This document shows, in pieces, positions 1-7,431 of a stretch of 40,778 nucleotides of DNA. Source of the DNA: a virus; the IMG/VR virus record IMGVR_UViG_3300033233_000080, positions 1 to 40,778 of that record, one strand, 5' to 3'. The position numbers were made by a program, and so were the translations under genes. The stretch's first letter is position 1. The number at the start of each line of letters is the position of its first letter. The notes under the pieces are model-generated. The model was not told where the DNA came from and did not search any database. It saw only the letters and a program-made list of their open reading frames with translations.

Positions 1-245
1 ACTATCACTATAAACTCCAACTTGAACAGTTGTTCCAGAAGCAGCAGTTGATACTGTAATCCCTATTGTGGTTATAGTCTTACTAACAGATAAGACAAAT
101 GGAATAGCATAAATCCTGTTTGCTGTAAGAGCTACAGTTGAAGTAGCAGTAAATAATGGAGCTACAAAATAATAGTTTGCTGACAGAGGGGAAGGTATAC
201 TTGCTCCACCAGCAACAGATGAAGGAGCAAGCTTTACATTCCCAC
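1..245. repeat. Left copy of 245-bp terminal redundancy (circular joint)
   Basis: These bases recur at the far end of the window (40534-40778) with one difference, G at 118 against A at 40651. The gene that covers the repeat reads through the joint in frame, so the window is a circular or circularly permuted molecule opened inside a tail gene. The mismatch is synonymous (Asn AAC/AAT), which fits strain variation in the sample better than a sequencing error. Confidence 0.93.
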
Positions 246-357
246 TTGCTGTGCCAATATATAATTCATTTGTATCGGAACAAAAACCAAGTTCACCAAC
301 ATTAAGAGTAGGTAAACTTGATTTAGTTCCTCTTTTTACTTTTATCAGGTTGGACAT
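1..357 (-). CDS. Receptor-binding-type tail protein, N-terminal part (continues at 40533 down to 40219)
   Basis: This is the N-terminal 119 residues of a 223-residue protein whose remainder lies at the other end of the window (40219-40533 on the circle). Joining the two pieces leaves an open frame of exactly 224 codons. The start is the ATG at 355-357; it overlaps the end of the upstream coiled-coil gene by 35 bp and has only a weak ribosome site. Residues 1-40 (IKVKRGTKSSLPTLNVGELG and following) resemble the short N-terminal anchoring module of phage tail fibres with the pattern 'GEL.F.TDT..LYIG'. The rest is a Ser/Thr/Ala-rich beta domain with the pattern 'YAIPFVLS...GITVS' common in tail-fibre heads. 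I infer that it binds the host surface. Family recognition is by pattern only. Confidence 0.8.
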   Translation of the reverse strand, partial: MSNLIKVKRGTKSSLPTLNVGELGFCSDTNELYIGTASGNVKLAPSSVAGGASIPSPLSANYYFVAPLFTATSTVALTANRIYAIPFVLSVSKTITTIGITVSTAASGTTVQVGVYSDS

Positions 358-796
358 TGATGCTCACTTCTTCAAGTTTCTTTTTTAATTCTTCAACTTC
401 TCGTTTTAATTCATCTCTCTCTTTAGCAATCTGATAAGCCGTTTGTTCAAGCTGATTATTATAAGCCTGTTTGCTGTCTATTTGCTTTTTTAATTCTTCA
501 ATCTCTTTTTTTAATTCATCTCTTTCTTTAGCTACTTGATAAGATGCTTGTTCAACTTGACTAATGTAGTTTTGCCTACTTTCTATCTGATGTCTTAAAG
601 CATCAATAGTTGCTGTTTGTTCTGAGAGCAATCTTTTGTTGTTTTCTATTTCTGCTTTTAGAGATGAAATTTCTGAGACTGCTTTTTCTGCTTCATTTTG
701 TAAATTAGCCATCTGGTCTTCTTTACTTCTATTGTCCAAGTATAACTCTCCAATATACCTCAGAAGGTCATCAGAATTTAAAGTTAAATTAATCAT
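323..796 (-). CDS. Coiled-coil tail-associated protein
   Basis: A 157-residue protein that is almost entirely predicted coiled coil. The start chosen is the ATG at 794-796, which overlaps the TGA of the upstream tail fibre gene (TGATG) and has a GGGGGA ribosome site 8 bases upstream. About 35 residues occur twice in tandem, each ending in KERDELK followed by an E/K-rich heptad stretch; the two copies begin QIESRQ and QIDSKQ. The C-terminus is basic (DKSKKRN). It lies between two fibre genes, so it may be a fibre stalk, trimerisation element or fibre chaperone. No enzymatic motif is visible and I do not recognise a named family. Confidence 0.75.
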   Translation of the reverse strand: MINLTLNSDDLLRYIGELYLDNRSKEDQMANLQNEAEKAVSEISSLKAEIENNKRLLSEQTATIDALRHQIESRQNYISQVEQASYQVAKERDELKKEIEELKKQIDSKQAYNNQLEQTAYQIAKERDELKREVEELKKKLEEVSINVQPDKSKKRN

Positions 797-2154
797 CACC
801 AAGTTCCCCCATCAATAATAGAATTATCAGTTAAAATAGTTCCAGATAAATCAGGCACAGTAAGAGTTCTATCAGCTGTCACCGTCCCAACAATAGTAGA
901 AGAATAGCCATTACTGTTGTTATATACTTTATGAGATATTGCACCAATAGCAGCATATGCACTATCTGCATTGTCTCTAACTACCAATACACCGCTGACT
1001 GATTTTACTTTTACTCCGCCAGTTCCAAAATAAAATGTAGTGCTTGAAGTTCCAGCATCAGTATTTTGAGTATGTAATCTACTATCATTACCCTGACAAG
1101 CTGTCCCAGCAGTTGTGCCATAAACTACATTAACACCATTAGTATCAACAGAAATACCCGTTCCTGCCTTTACGGTCAAAGCAGACCCATTTCCACCAGT
1201 CAAACCATTGCCAGCCACATCACTACCAAGTTTAGCAGCAGTTACAGATGTGGCAGCTAATTGGGTTGTCCCTACAGCACCCGCAGAAATATTAGAAGAA
1301 CCAATAGTTCCAACCTTGACACCATTGGCATCAACAGAGATGGTGGTATCAGCAGCCTTTACAGCCAGAACAGAGCCATTACCACCCTGTAATCCATTAC
1401 CAGCAACCGCTCCAAGGGCAGCAGCACCAACGCACTGGCTGCCTAAATTACTACTACCAATAACCCCAACTTTAACACCAGAAGCACTGACATTTATTGT
1501 GCTATCAGCAGCCAATACACTAACTGTATTACCTGAAAGCTGGAGACCATTACCAATAGTATAATTACCAACCTCACTAAAAACTGTAAATGATATGTTA
1601 TCTGTTCCAATATTGATAGCCCCAGATTTACCTGCTGCTGTAGCAACAAAACCTTTACCACCATTAGTTGAACCTTCTTCAACAAAAGTAAAAGCTCCCC
1701 AACTTGCTGTGCCTGTGTTAAAATCAGCAGCTCTTGACCAAGCACCTGTAGAAACCACATAAATTCCATTTTGTGTGGCATCAGTCTGGTCTTTTACCAG
1801 AACCCTATCACCAGTAACACAGGAAATACCATCAATAGTTTGTTCACCAGATAATGTAATATTTCCTGTAGTAGCAGCTTTTACGCTTGCTTTAATATCA
1901 AGACCAGCGGCTACATTATCAACATAGTTTTTAGTAGCTGCGTGCATTGGGTTCGTTGGGTCAGCGTGTAAAGTTAAATACCCAGTTAATGTGCCACCAG
2001 CGGTGGTTAGCATATTTTTAGAACCAATCTTCTGAACAGTTGAACCATCACCAGCAAACAGTTCTCCTGTATCGGTTCTAAAAGCTAACTCACCAGCAGC
2101 CAAAGAAGTAGGATTACTTCCTGATTTCCTTTTAATTTGAATTGTTACAGCCAT
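796..2154 (-). CDS. Tail fibre protein with internal beta repeats
   Basis: A 452-residue tail fibre. Residues 1-40 carry the anchoring pattern IQIKRKSG...LAAGELAFRTDTGELFAGDG, like the N-terminal module of Mtd-type and other phage fibres. Residues about 75-150 match a segment widespread in fibres (MHAATKNYVD, then GDRVLVKDQT and NGIYVV). From about residue 199 to 358 there are three diverged repeats of roughly 50-60 residues, each starting GNGL and containing 'GVKVG.IGSSN' or a close variant; this suggests a repeated beta shaft. The C-terminus has TADRTLTVPDLSGTI, a motif often seen at fibre ends. A GGAGTAAACT ribosome site precedes the ATG. It presumably forms part of the host-attachment fibre. 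Confidence 0.88.
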   Translation of the reverse strand: MAVTIQIKRKSGSNPTSLAAGELAFRTDTGELFAGDGSTVQKIGSKNMLTTAGGTLTGYLTLHADPTNPMHAATKNYVDNVAAGLDIKASVKAATTGNITLSGEQTIDGISCVTGDRVLVKDQTDATQNGIYVVSTGAWSRAADFNTGTASWGAFTFVEEGSTNGGKGFVATAAGKSGAINIGTDNISFTVFSEVGNYTIGNGLQLSGNTVSVLAADSTINVSASGVKVGVIGSSNLGSQCVGAAALGAVAGNGLQGGNGSVLAVKAADTTISVDANGVKVGTIGSSNISAGAVGTTQLAATSVTAAKLGSDVAGNGLTGGNGSALTVKAGTGISVDTNGVNVVYGTTAGTACQGNDSRLHTQNTDAGTSSTTFYFGTGGVKVKSVSGVLVVRDNADSAYAAIGAISHKVYNNSNGYSSTIVGTVTADRTLTVPDLSGTILTDNSIIDGGTW

Positions 2155-2164
2155 AGTTTACTCC

Positions 2165-2374
2165 TTAACTATATTCTCCACAATCAATATTATTAATAGT
2201 AATTGGTTGTTTTTGTTGTGTCCAAGTATTATTATATTTAATATAAATAGTATTAGTTGTTGTATCTATCCAAATACTTTCATTAGCACCCTCATTATCT
2301 TTAGGCGGACGAGTAGAAAAAATAATATTCTTTTTTAAATCTTTTATAATATCTAAAGTTTTCTTATTGCTCAT
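2165..2374 (-). CDS. Small hypothetical tail-region protein
   Basis: A 69-residue protein starting at the ATG 2372-2374, which overlaps the stop of the upstream gene (ATGA), so translation is probably coupled. The middle carries 'STRPPKDNEGANESIWIDT', then TNTIYIKYNNTWTQ. This is the 'W.D..t..lY....g.W' pattern of small phage baseplate or fibre-attachment modules. A longer reading frame upstream of this ATG only shadows the neighbouring gene. The role in tail or fibre assembly is inferred from position. Confidence 0.65.
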   Translation of the reverse strand: MSNKKTLDIIKDLKKNIIFSTRPPKDNEGANESIWIDTTTNTIYIKYNNTWTQQKQPITINNIDCGEYS

Positions 2375-2651
2375 TGAGAGTATTCTCCACCCACTGTGAC
2401 CAAGTAGTTCCATAATAAGCAAAATTCTCTCCAGCAATATAAGGTTGGAAATACCATCTTCCACCTTCATCAAGCTCATTTGTAATTGTATAGGTAATTG
2501 CTCTATTTGCTACATCAATATCTGCTACCCAATACCCAGTTGCTCCAGACGGTTTTTTATAATAAATTCTGGCTTCAGTTACATTACTAATGTCCTTATT
2601 TAAATAATTGATTATTGTAATACCAGCACTTTTAGCATAAATTCTACCCAT
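2364..2651 (-). CDS. Small Ig-like / BppU-N-like tail protein
   Basis: A 95-residue protein; the ATG at 2649-2651 has a GAGGA ribosome site. The sequence runs as alternating beta strands: IYAKSAGITI, then VTEARIYYKKPSG, then W.ADI and ITYTI, then GRWYFQPYI. This resembles the small immunoglobulin-like domain at the N-terminus of baseplate upper proteins and in stand-alone tail proteins of many phages. It sits between the DUF2341 protein and the main tail fibre, which supports a structural role in the adsorption apparatus. The fold assignment is an inference from strand pattern and context. Confidence 0.65.
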   Translation of the reverse strand: MGRIYAKSAGITIINYLNKDISNVTEARIYYKKPSGATGYWVADIDVANRAITYTITNELDEGGRWYFQPYIAGENFAYYGTTWSQWVENTLNEQ

Positions 2652-2666
2652 TTTATTCCTCAAAAA

Positions 2667-3890
2667 TTATTCTATTATTCTGGACTTTCCAACAATAGTA
2701 GTAGATATAGAGCTTTCTTTTTTTAAATATACTCGTTTTATTCTTTTAGTAAACAAAGATAAAATAATTGTTTGCATTATATCTATAATACCAAAATTTT
2801 CCTTCCTTCCAGCAGAAGCTGTGCTGTGAATAGAAGAAATGTTAATTATTCCTTTTCCACCCTTCTTCCCAAAATTAGAAATAATTTGAGAAGTTGCCAT
2901 TATTTCAATAGAACTTCTTCCACCCTTTTGTCCAGAAGTATTAGTTGTTTGAGTATGCCCAAAAGAAATTGTTCCGTGAGAAAAAACTTTGCCAAAAGTC
3001 AGTGTAAATTGCCCATACCAGCTTGCGGAGATAAAATCACAATGTGCGTCGGTGTCGCCAGCGAAAATGTGGGCGTCATCAAAGTAGAGAGATGAAGAGG
3101 CGGCAAAACCTCTAATAATTGTAAATATTAAATTAGATGTCCCCTCTGGTAATGACCCAGAATAACGGGCTGAATATAAGGAAAAAACATCAGATAAAAC
3201 AATCAATTTAGAATTGCCGCTCCAATCCTGATTGGTGAAGTTATAATAAACATCATTTGACCCAACCTTTGCAAGCAGAGCAAGATAAGCACTTTTATCA
3301 ACAGTAGAAGCTTTTCCCTTAAGTAATATTAAATACTTTTTACCAGCTATAAATTTAGACCAGATGGATTGATTAATAGCAACTCCGTTATTACTTGCAT
3401 CAACATCAAGCCTAACTGCATAATTTCCCCTCGTTTTCTGCGTGCTTTCTTGATTTACTATAGATGAACCTTGTTGCCATTCATCCCAATTTGTCAAATT
3501 CGTGCTGGAATTCCACTGTTCAAAATCGCCGTCTATCAAAATATCAGGATTGACCGAAGCATTTGAAACATTAGAAGCCGAGCTATTGCCATACATAATA
3601 TATATTGTTTTTCCACTCTGACTTATACTCGGCAGAAGAACCCAGAATTCACCGCTCGCCTGTCCGTTTGAAACAGAAAAAGAAAGCCTGTATTGAGAAA
3701 GTTCCGTCCCGCTATCATCACAAAATCTTATATCATAACCATCAGCCCTACAAATCGCTCCGATGTCTGCGTCGTTGGTAAATCTGACCATAACAGGCAC
3801 ATTAGTAATCCCACCCGCTGGCACATAAGTTCCTGGGATTGTAATTTCTTTTGCCCGACGCCAGTTGGGAAAATTATCAAATATTGACAT
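2667..3890 (-). CDS. DUF2341-containing tail/adhesion protein
   Basis: A 407-residue protein with a GGAGAGG ribosome site before the ATG. Residues about 10-105 show the DUF2341 pattern (Pfam PF10102): an opening 'W.RAKEITI', then 'YDIRFCDDSGTEL', then 'FWVLLPSIS...IYIMYGNS'. This beta-sandwich domain is found in surface and carbohydrate-associated proteins. Residues about 120-285 (DGDFEQWNSSTNLTNWDEW onward) look like a second carbohydrate-binding-type sandwich ('YFDDAHIFAG'). The C-terminal 120 residues are Ser/Gly/Ile-rich and end in a basic tail. In this context it is probably a receptor- or polysaccharide-binding tail component. No catalytic motif is seen. Confidence 0.78.
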   Translation of the reverse strand: MSIFDNFPNWRRAKEITIPGTYVPAGGITNVPVMVRFTNDADIGAICRADGYDIRFCDDSGTELSQYRLSFSVSNGQASGEFWVLLPSISQSGKTIYIMYGNSSASNVSNASVNPDILIDGDFEQWNSSTNLTNWDEWQQGSSIVNQESTQKTRGNYAVRLDVDASNNGVAINQSIWSKFIAGKKYLILLKGKASTVDKSAYLALLAKVGSNDVYYNFTNQDWSGNSKLIVLSDVFSLYSARYSGSLPEGTSNLIFTIIRGFAASSSLYFDDAHIFAGDTDAHCDFISASWYGQFTLTFGKVFSHGTISFGHTQTTNTSGQKGGRSSIEIMATSQIISNFGKKGGKGIINISSIHSTASAGRKENFGIIDIMQTIILSLFTKRIKRVYLKKESSISTTIVGKSRIIE

Positions 3891-3902
3891 TATCCTCTCC
3901 GT

Positions 3903-3924
3903 TTGGTGCTTTTATTTGCACCAA
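3903..3924 (-). other. Intercistronic hairpin
   Basis: A perfect 7-bp inverted repeat (TTGGTGC / GCACCAA) with an 8-base A/T loop lies in the gap between two tail genes, just upstream of the ribosome site of the DUF2341 gene. No T-run follows, so it is more likely an RNA-processing or stability element than a terminator. Confidence 0.4.
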
Positions 3925-3935
3925 TAACAATCATT

Positions 3936-4286
3936 TTAAGTTAGGCTGATTGTTCCAGAAGTTATGATATAAGTTCCTTGTCCTGTATAGGTTTCATTTG
4001 TAACCGCAACAGAACCATAAAAAGTTCCACCTGTTGGTGCTGACCATAAGCCAACATATTTTACAGTTGTTCCAGCAGGAATATCAAATACAGGCTGATT
4101 TGTAATAGACACTGAGCCATTGCTTGGTGTTCCCCAAGTCAAACTCTTCCGAGCATAAGCAGGAGAACCACCAGATATTTCATTAGCACCAGTTTCTCCT
4201 GGGTCATTATTATGAATTGAAGCATAAACAGCCTGACTGATAATGCTTGACAACATAGCATTTTTTGCAGTAGTATTAAGTCCCAT
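3936..4286 (-). CDS. Small phage tail protein (SLHTADPG-type beta protein)
   Basis: A 116-residue protein. It has a signature shared by many small tail or fibre-associated proteins: 'ASIHNNDPGETGANEISGG', then 'YARKSLTW', then 'FDIPAGTTVKYVGLWSAPTG'. The pattern is of an all-beta protein without signal peptide or cysteines. It lies directly after the tail tube protein gene and before the DUF2341 protein, with a 2-bp gap to the upstream gene, so it is co-translated with tail components. It is probably a decoration or adhesin-connecting element of the tail. The precise role is unknown. Confidence 0.72.
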   Translation of the reverse strand: MGLNTTAKNAMLSSIISQAVYASIHNNDPGETGANEISGGSPAYARKSLTWGTPSNGSVSITNQPVFDIPAGTTVKYVGLWSAPTGGTFYGSVAVTNETYTGQGTYIITSGTISLT

Positions 4287-4288
4287 TG

Positions 4289-6166
4289 TTACACTCCATA
4301 TTCTCTAACACCCTTTCCTCTGTAATACAGAGTTAAGGAGTTTAAAATAAAATCATTTGATAATTCACCCTTAATAATGTATTTAAAAAGTCTTCCTGTT
4401 AATCCCGCATCTGTTCCTTTTTCGTCTATTAAATTTGCTCCACCACCACAATAGACCAAACTACAATAAGCATTAGGGTCTCCACAATAAACAGCTTCTG
4501 TTCCCTTCAAATAATAGCTGTATTTCTTTGGATTAAAGTCAACCATAAAAGAAAGAGATATATTATCTTTTCCACCAGTGTAATAATTACATCTAAAATA
4601 CCTCAGTAAAAAGCACATATTCTCTGGTTTTCTAAAATTAAACCAACCACTTTCTATTTCAATAGGAATAGGATAACCTTCATCTGTATCCCCATTATCT
4701 AAAAGATAAACATAACCATCAACACCACCAGCTATAATCCTGGTTTCCCCTTCTTCATCAATATATCTTCCTAAACATTTAAAATTATGATGTGGATAAA
4801 TATTTACCGTCCAAGCAAAATATCCTGCAACAGCGGTAACAGGCATAGGTTCAAAATAATTAATTGTTGGAAGAATAAAGGTAGCCACATATTCTCTCGT
4901 CTCTAATCCAGGAGCAACAATTAAATACCTAATCTGATTTTTAGTTGGATATAGAACACCAGTTACTCCACTCTGATTATACGGAGAAATATACCCATCA
5001 GCAATTAGTTTGTCTGCAATAGTTTTAGAAACGGGATATAGGTTCTCACCATCAAATGCATACCAGCCATTTTCGGATAAAAACACAACCTGCTTACCAA
5101 CCCTAACAATTGAATTCGGAGCAATACAGCCAACCTGATAATCAGAAACTTCAAGTCTCTTTAACTCAAAGTCTCCTGTTATAGTGAAGATTTTATTCTT
5201 TTTAAATACAACTAAATAATCTGGCAAAGAAGCAATACCAGTTATTTCCTCACCATCACCTTTGCCAAAATACTCATAGTTCAACGGCGGAACAGCATCG
5301 CCATTATTTATTTTTGAATAAACAACTAAGCTTTCTCCATCCTCTTCATCTGGACAATTAGCATAAAATAATCTATTTTTATACTCTACTATAAATTTAG
5401 CTGTCGGCGGAGCATAGTTATCAAATTCAACAGCTGCTCCTAAATCATTATCAGAACTTGTGTCAATATAATAACCATCTGCATTATCAACTTCAGCAAC
5501 TAAATAGAAATTAACTGGTTCTTCCCCTGGCTGTAAGCTATAGGTTCTATAAATCCTAATCTTATCAACTTGAGGGTCATCACTCTTCAAATATTCAACT
5601 TTTATTCCTTCATTAGAAGGAGAAATAATATCTGATGCTGGAGAAGGATTGCTTTCTATATTAAACAGCGAAGAATAATAAGTATAAACATAAGCATAGT
5701 TACCAGTTAATGTCCCAGCAACTTTAGACACAATCGGTTTAGACGGAGATGGAGCAATGCCTATGTCATAGCTATTATTATTTAAAACCTTAAAATTATC
5801 ATCATAACCATTAACAATATAGCAAACATCATTCAAAATAGCAAAGCTTAACCGTTTGATTTGAGATAAACCATCTCTTACTACTTCCCATCCCTGTGTG
5901 GTATGTCTCCATAAAGAACCATTGCAAAGAGCTAATATGTAATTTCCATTAGAAGAATAATAATTTATTACATCAGTTACAGGAGCATCTGCAATCTTTT
6001 CAGAAAATAGCTTTGTTACACCTTTCCTTTTTGCCAAACCCCTTTTAGGAGTAAGCTCTATATTAGTAGCTTTAATTAAAGAACGAATATCCAGAGTAGT
6101 TTCAGAACTTGTTAGGTCTAAACCTAAAGACCAATCTTTAAGCTCAAAAAATCCTTGAATATTCAT
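4289..6166 (-). CDS. Tail tubular protein B-like (T7 gp12 / P22 gp10-like) tail nozzle protein
   Basis: A 625-residue protein next to a gp11-like adaptor, which is the usual order in podoviruses. The N-terminus 'WSLGLDLTSSET' followed by 'NIELTPKRGLAKRKGVTKL' matches the opening of tail stabilisation/nozzle proteins, in which rings are built from beta-propeller-like repeats. Repeated strand motifs (ILALCNGSLWRHT, LVVFKKNKIFTITGD, VVFLSENGWYAFDGENLYPV) support a propeller-type structure. The start ATG overlaps the stop of the adaptor gene (TAATG). It is expected to form the hexameric tail tube below the adaptor ring. The family level is confident; the exact homolog is not known. Confidence 0.85.
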   Translation of the reverse strand: MNIQGFFELKDWSLGLDLTSSETTLDIRSLIKATNIELTPKRGLAKRKGVTKLFSEKIADAPVTDVINYYSSNGNYILALCNGSLWRHTTQGWEVVRDGLSQIKRLSFAILNDVCYIVNGYDDNFKVLNNNSYDIGIAPSPSKPIVSKVAGTLTGNYAYVYTYYSSLFNIESNPSPASDIISPSNEGIKVEYLKSDDPQVDKIRIYRTYSLQPGEEPVNFYLVAEVDNADGYYIDTSSDNDLGAAVEFDNYAPPTAKFIVEYKNRLFYANCPDEEDGESLVVYSKINNGDAVPPLNYEYFGKGDGEEITGIASLPDYLVVFKKNKIFTITGDFELKRLEVSDYQVGCIAPNSIVRVGKQVVFLSENGWYAFDGENLYPVSKTIADKLIADGYISPYNQSGVTGVLYPTKNQIRYLIVAPGLETREYVATFILPTINYFEPMPVTAVAGYFAWTVNIYPHHNFKCLGRYIDEEGETRIIAGGVDGYVYLLDNGDTDEGYPIPIEIESGWFNFRKPENMCFLLRYFRCNYYTGGKDNISLSFMVDFNPKKYSYYLKGTEAVYCGDPNAYCSLVYCGGGANLIDEKGTDAGLTGRLFKYIIKGELSNDFILNSLTLYYRGKGVREYGV

Positions 6167-6753
6167 TAATCCATTATCTCTTCATTTTGTAGCTGTTTTT
6201 TAGCTAAATTTCTAACAGCATCATTATAAAATTGTTGCTGAAGAACTAATAAATATTGCGGAATATTTTCATCCTTTACCTTTGCCTGAATAACAACTTC
6301 TACCGCAAGCAATGGATGCAACTCTTCTGGAACATCTTCTAAATCTTGAAATTTAGGCAAATATTTAAGTTTAAAATAATTCTGTTTGCTTTCCGTTGGT
6401 GTTGGATAAATCCTTATCTTACCACCCTCAAAACGCCATCCTTCTAAATTATTCTCCTCATAATAATCAAGCATATTGTCTGGAATATATGGAAATATTT
6501 TACTTGGGTCAGAAGCTACTTTTAAATAGACTACTCGTGAGCAGTCTTCTGGCAATGGAATATATGGAGAACCTGCAGTAGTTGATAAGTAAGTTGTAAC
6601 AGAATAAACAGGCACAAGCAATGACCAGAACCGTCCTAAAACATTAATCAAAGCTACTTCTAAATAAGTATCTATTTCAGCATCAGTCCAGTAAGATGCC
6701 TGTGGTTCTGCCAGCAATGACCTAACATAAGAACGGAAAGTCGTAATATCCAT
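6166..6753 (-). CDS. Head-tail adaptor / tail tubular protein A-like (T7 gp11-like)
   Basis: A 195-residue protein with the typical start of adaptor proteins: 'VRSLLAEPQASYWTDAEIDTYL', split here as helix 1 and the W-T-D-A-E-I turn, then 'YIPLPEDCSRVVYL' and a C-terminal helical domain rich in Q and K (VIQAKVKDENIPQYL). This pattern is common to T7 gp11 and related gp6/gp15-type connectors. It probably forms the ring that docks on the portal and carries the tail tube. Its position between capsid genes and the nozzle protein agrees. The start abuts the neighbouring stop with no gap. Confidence 0.85.
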   Translation of the reverse strand: MDITTFRSYVRSLLAEPQASYWTDAEIDTYLEVALINVLGRFWSLLVPVYSVTTYLSTTAGSPYIPLPEDCSRVVYLKVASDPSKIFPYIPDNMLDYYEENNLEGWRFEGGKIRIYPTPTESKQNYFKLKYLPKFQDLEDVPEELHPLLAVEVVIQAKVKDENIPQYLLVLQQQFYNDAVRNLAKKQLQNEEIMD

Positions 6754-7164
6754 TTATTTACTCCATACTCTTGTCATAGCATTATAGCCAATTTTAACAG
6801 CATCTCTAATAATCTCTTCTTCTTCCTGCTCTGCCTTCTGCACCAACTCAGCATTAGCATCATCAATTTCTTTTAAAATTTTATGAACAGGTCTTTCTGT
6901 AAATTTCTTTGCTTTCTTCAATGAATAAATAACTCTCTGGTCTAACGGATGATAACCAATATCTTTTCCATTATCATCCTCATATTTAACAACCATAATC
7001 AACACACTGTTCTTTATAATATTATCCCAATCACCCTTGCTCCAGATAGTTGGTTTAGTCAACCATCTGCGGATTTGCCAACGATGTTTTCTTCCATCCC
7101 AAACTACAAAATATTCTGGGTCAATATAAGATAGCTCTTTTTCAAACCATTTAGGTGCAATCAT
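6754..7164 (-). CDS. Conserved phage structural-region protein of unknown function
   Basis: A 136-residue protein. The N-terminus 'PKWFEKELSYIDPEYFVVWD' followed by 'HRWQIRRW' resembles small proteins found next to adaptor genes in several phages. The C-terminal half is a long charged helix (residues about 90-125, rich in E, A and K). It lies between the capsid and adaptor genes in the late unit, so a role in head completion or as an assembly helper is plausible. No catalytic motif is seen. Confidence 0.65.
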   Translation of the reverse strand: MIAPKWFEKELSYIDPEYFVVWDGRKHRWQIRRWLTKPTIWSKGDWDNIIKNSVLIMVVKYEDDNGKDIGYHPLDQRVIYSLKKAKKFTERPVHKILKEIDDANAELVQKAEQEEEEIIRDAVKIGYNAMTRVWSK

Positions 7165-7166
7165 TT

Positions 7167-7370
7167 TTACACCCTTTTTAACTTAATCATTGTTTCTTTT
7201 TCTCTATTTTTTATATTAACTGAAAATTCTTTTCCTGTCCTTGTTACAATTTTAAACTCAGCCTCAGGAACTTTTAAAACAATATCATTTAATTCAAATT
7301 CATCTAAAACTTCAAACATAACTATTTTAAGCCTATTAAGTTCTTCAGAAGTAATCGTTGTTTCTTTCAT
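7167..7370 (-). CDS. Small hypothetical late protein
   Basis: A 67-residue, mixed alpha/beta protein with a basic C-terminus. It lies between the major capsid gene and the 136-residue protein, two bases from the latter. The ATG at 7368-7370 is preceded by a GGAG ribosome site. It may be a minor head protein (for example decoration or completion), but nothing in the sequence shows this directly. Confidence 0.55.
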   Translation of the reverse strand: MKETTITSEELNRLKIVMFEVLDEFELNDIVLKVPEAEFKIVTRTGKEFSVNIKNREKETMIKLKRV

Positions 7371-7396
7371 TTTAGCTCCAATGTAAAAAGTGATAA

Positions 7397-7417
7397 GGGG
7401 GGACTAATCGTCCCCCC
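7397..7417 (-). terminator. G/C hairpin after the major capsid gene (attenuator or terminator)
   Basis: An 8-bp perfect stem (GGGGGGAC / GTCCCCCC) with a 5-base loop lies 14 bases past the stop of the major capsid gene. In the minus-strand transcript it is followed by TTATCACTTTTTA, a weak U-tract. It could partly stop transcription so that capsid mRNA exceeds downstream tail mRNA, or protect the 3' end of the capsid message. Confidence 0.6.
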
Positions 7418-7431
7418 CTCTCACTCAAATT

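Noticed and set aside
1-245. T7-style direct terminal repeat as a packaging feature
   Set aside because: The repeat lies inside a gene that reads through in frame and has a strain-level mismatch, which is typical of the overlap of a circular assembly.
1208-1564. Plus-strand open frame antisense to the tail fibre gene
   Set aside because: It is a shadow of the repeated fibre codons, without ribosome site or promoter. The same holds for the other plus-strand frames in the late region.
796-2154. Diversity-generating retroelement suggested by an Mtd-type fibre N-terminus
   Set aside because: No reverse transcriptase gene and no template/variable repeat pair with adenine-biased changes is visible in the window.
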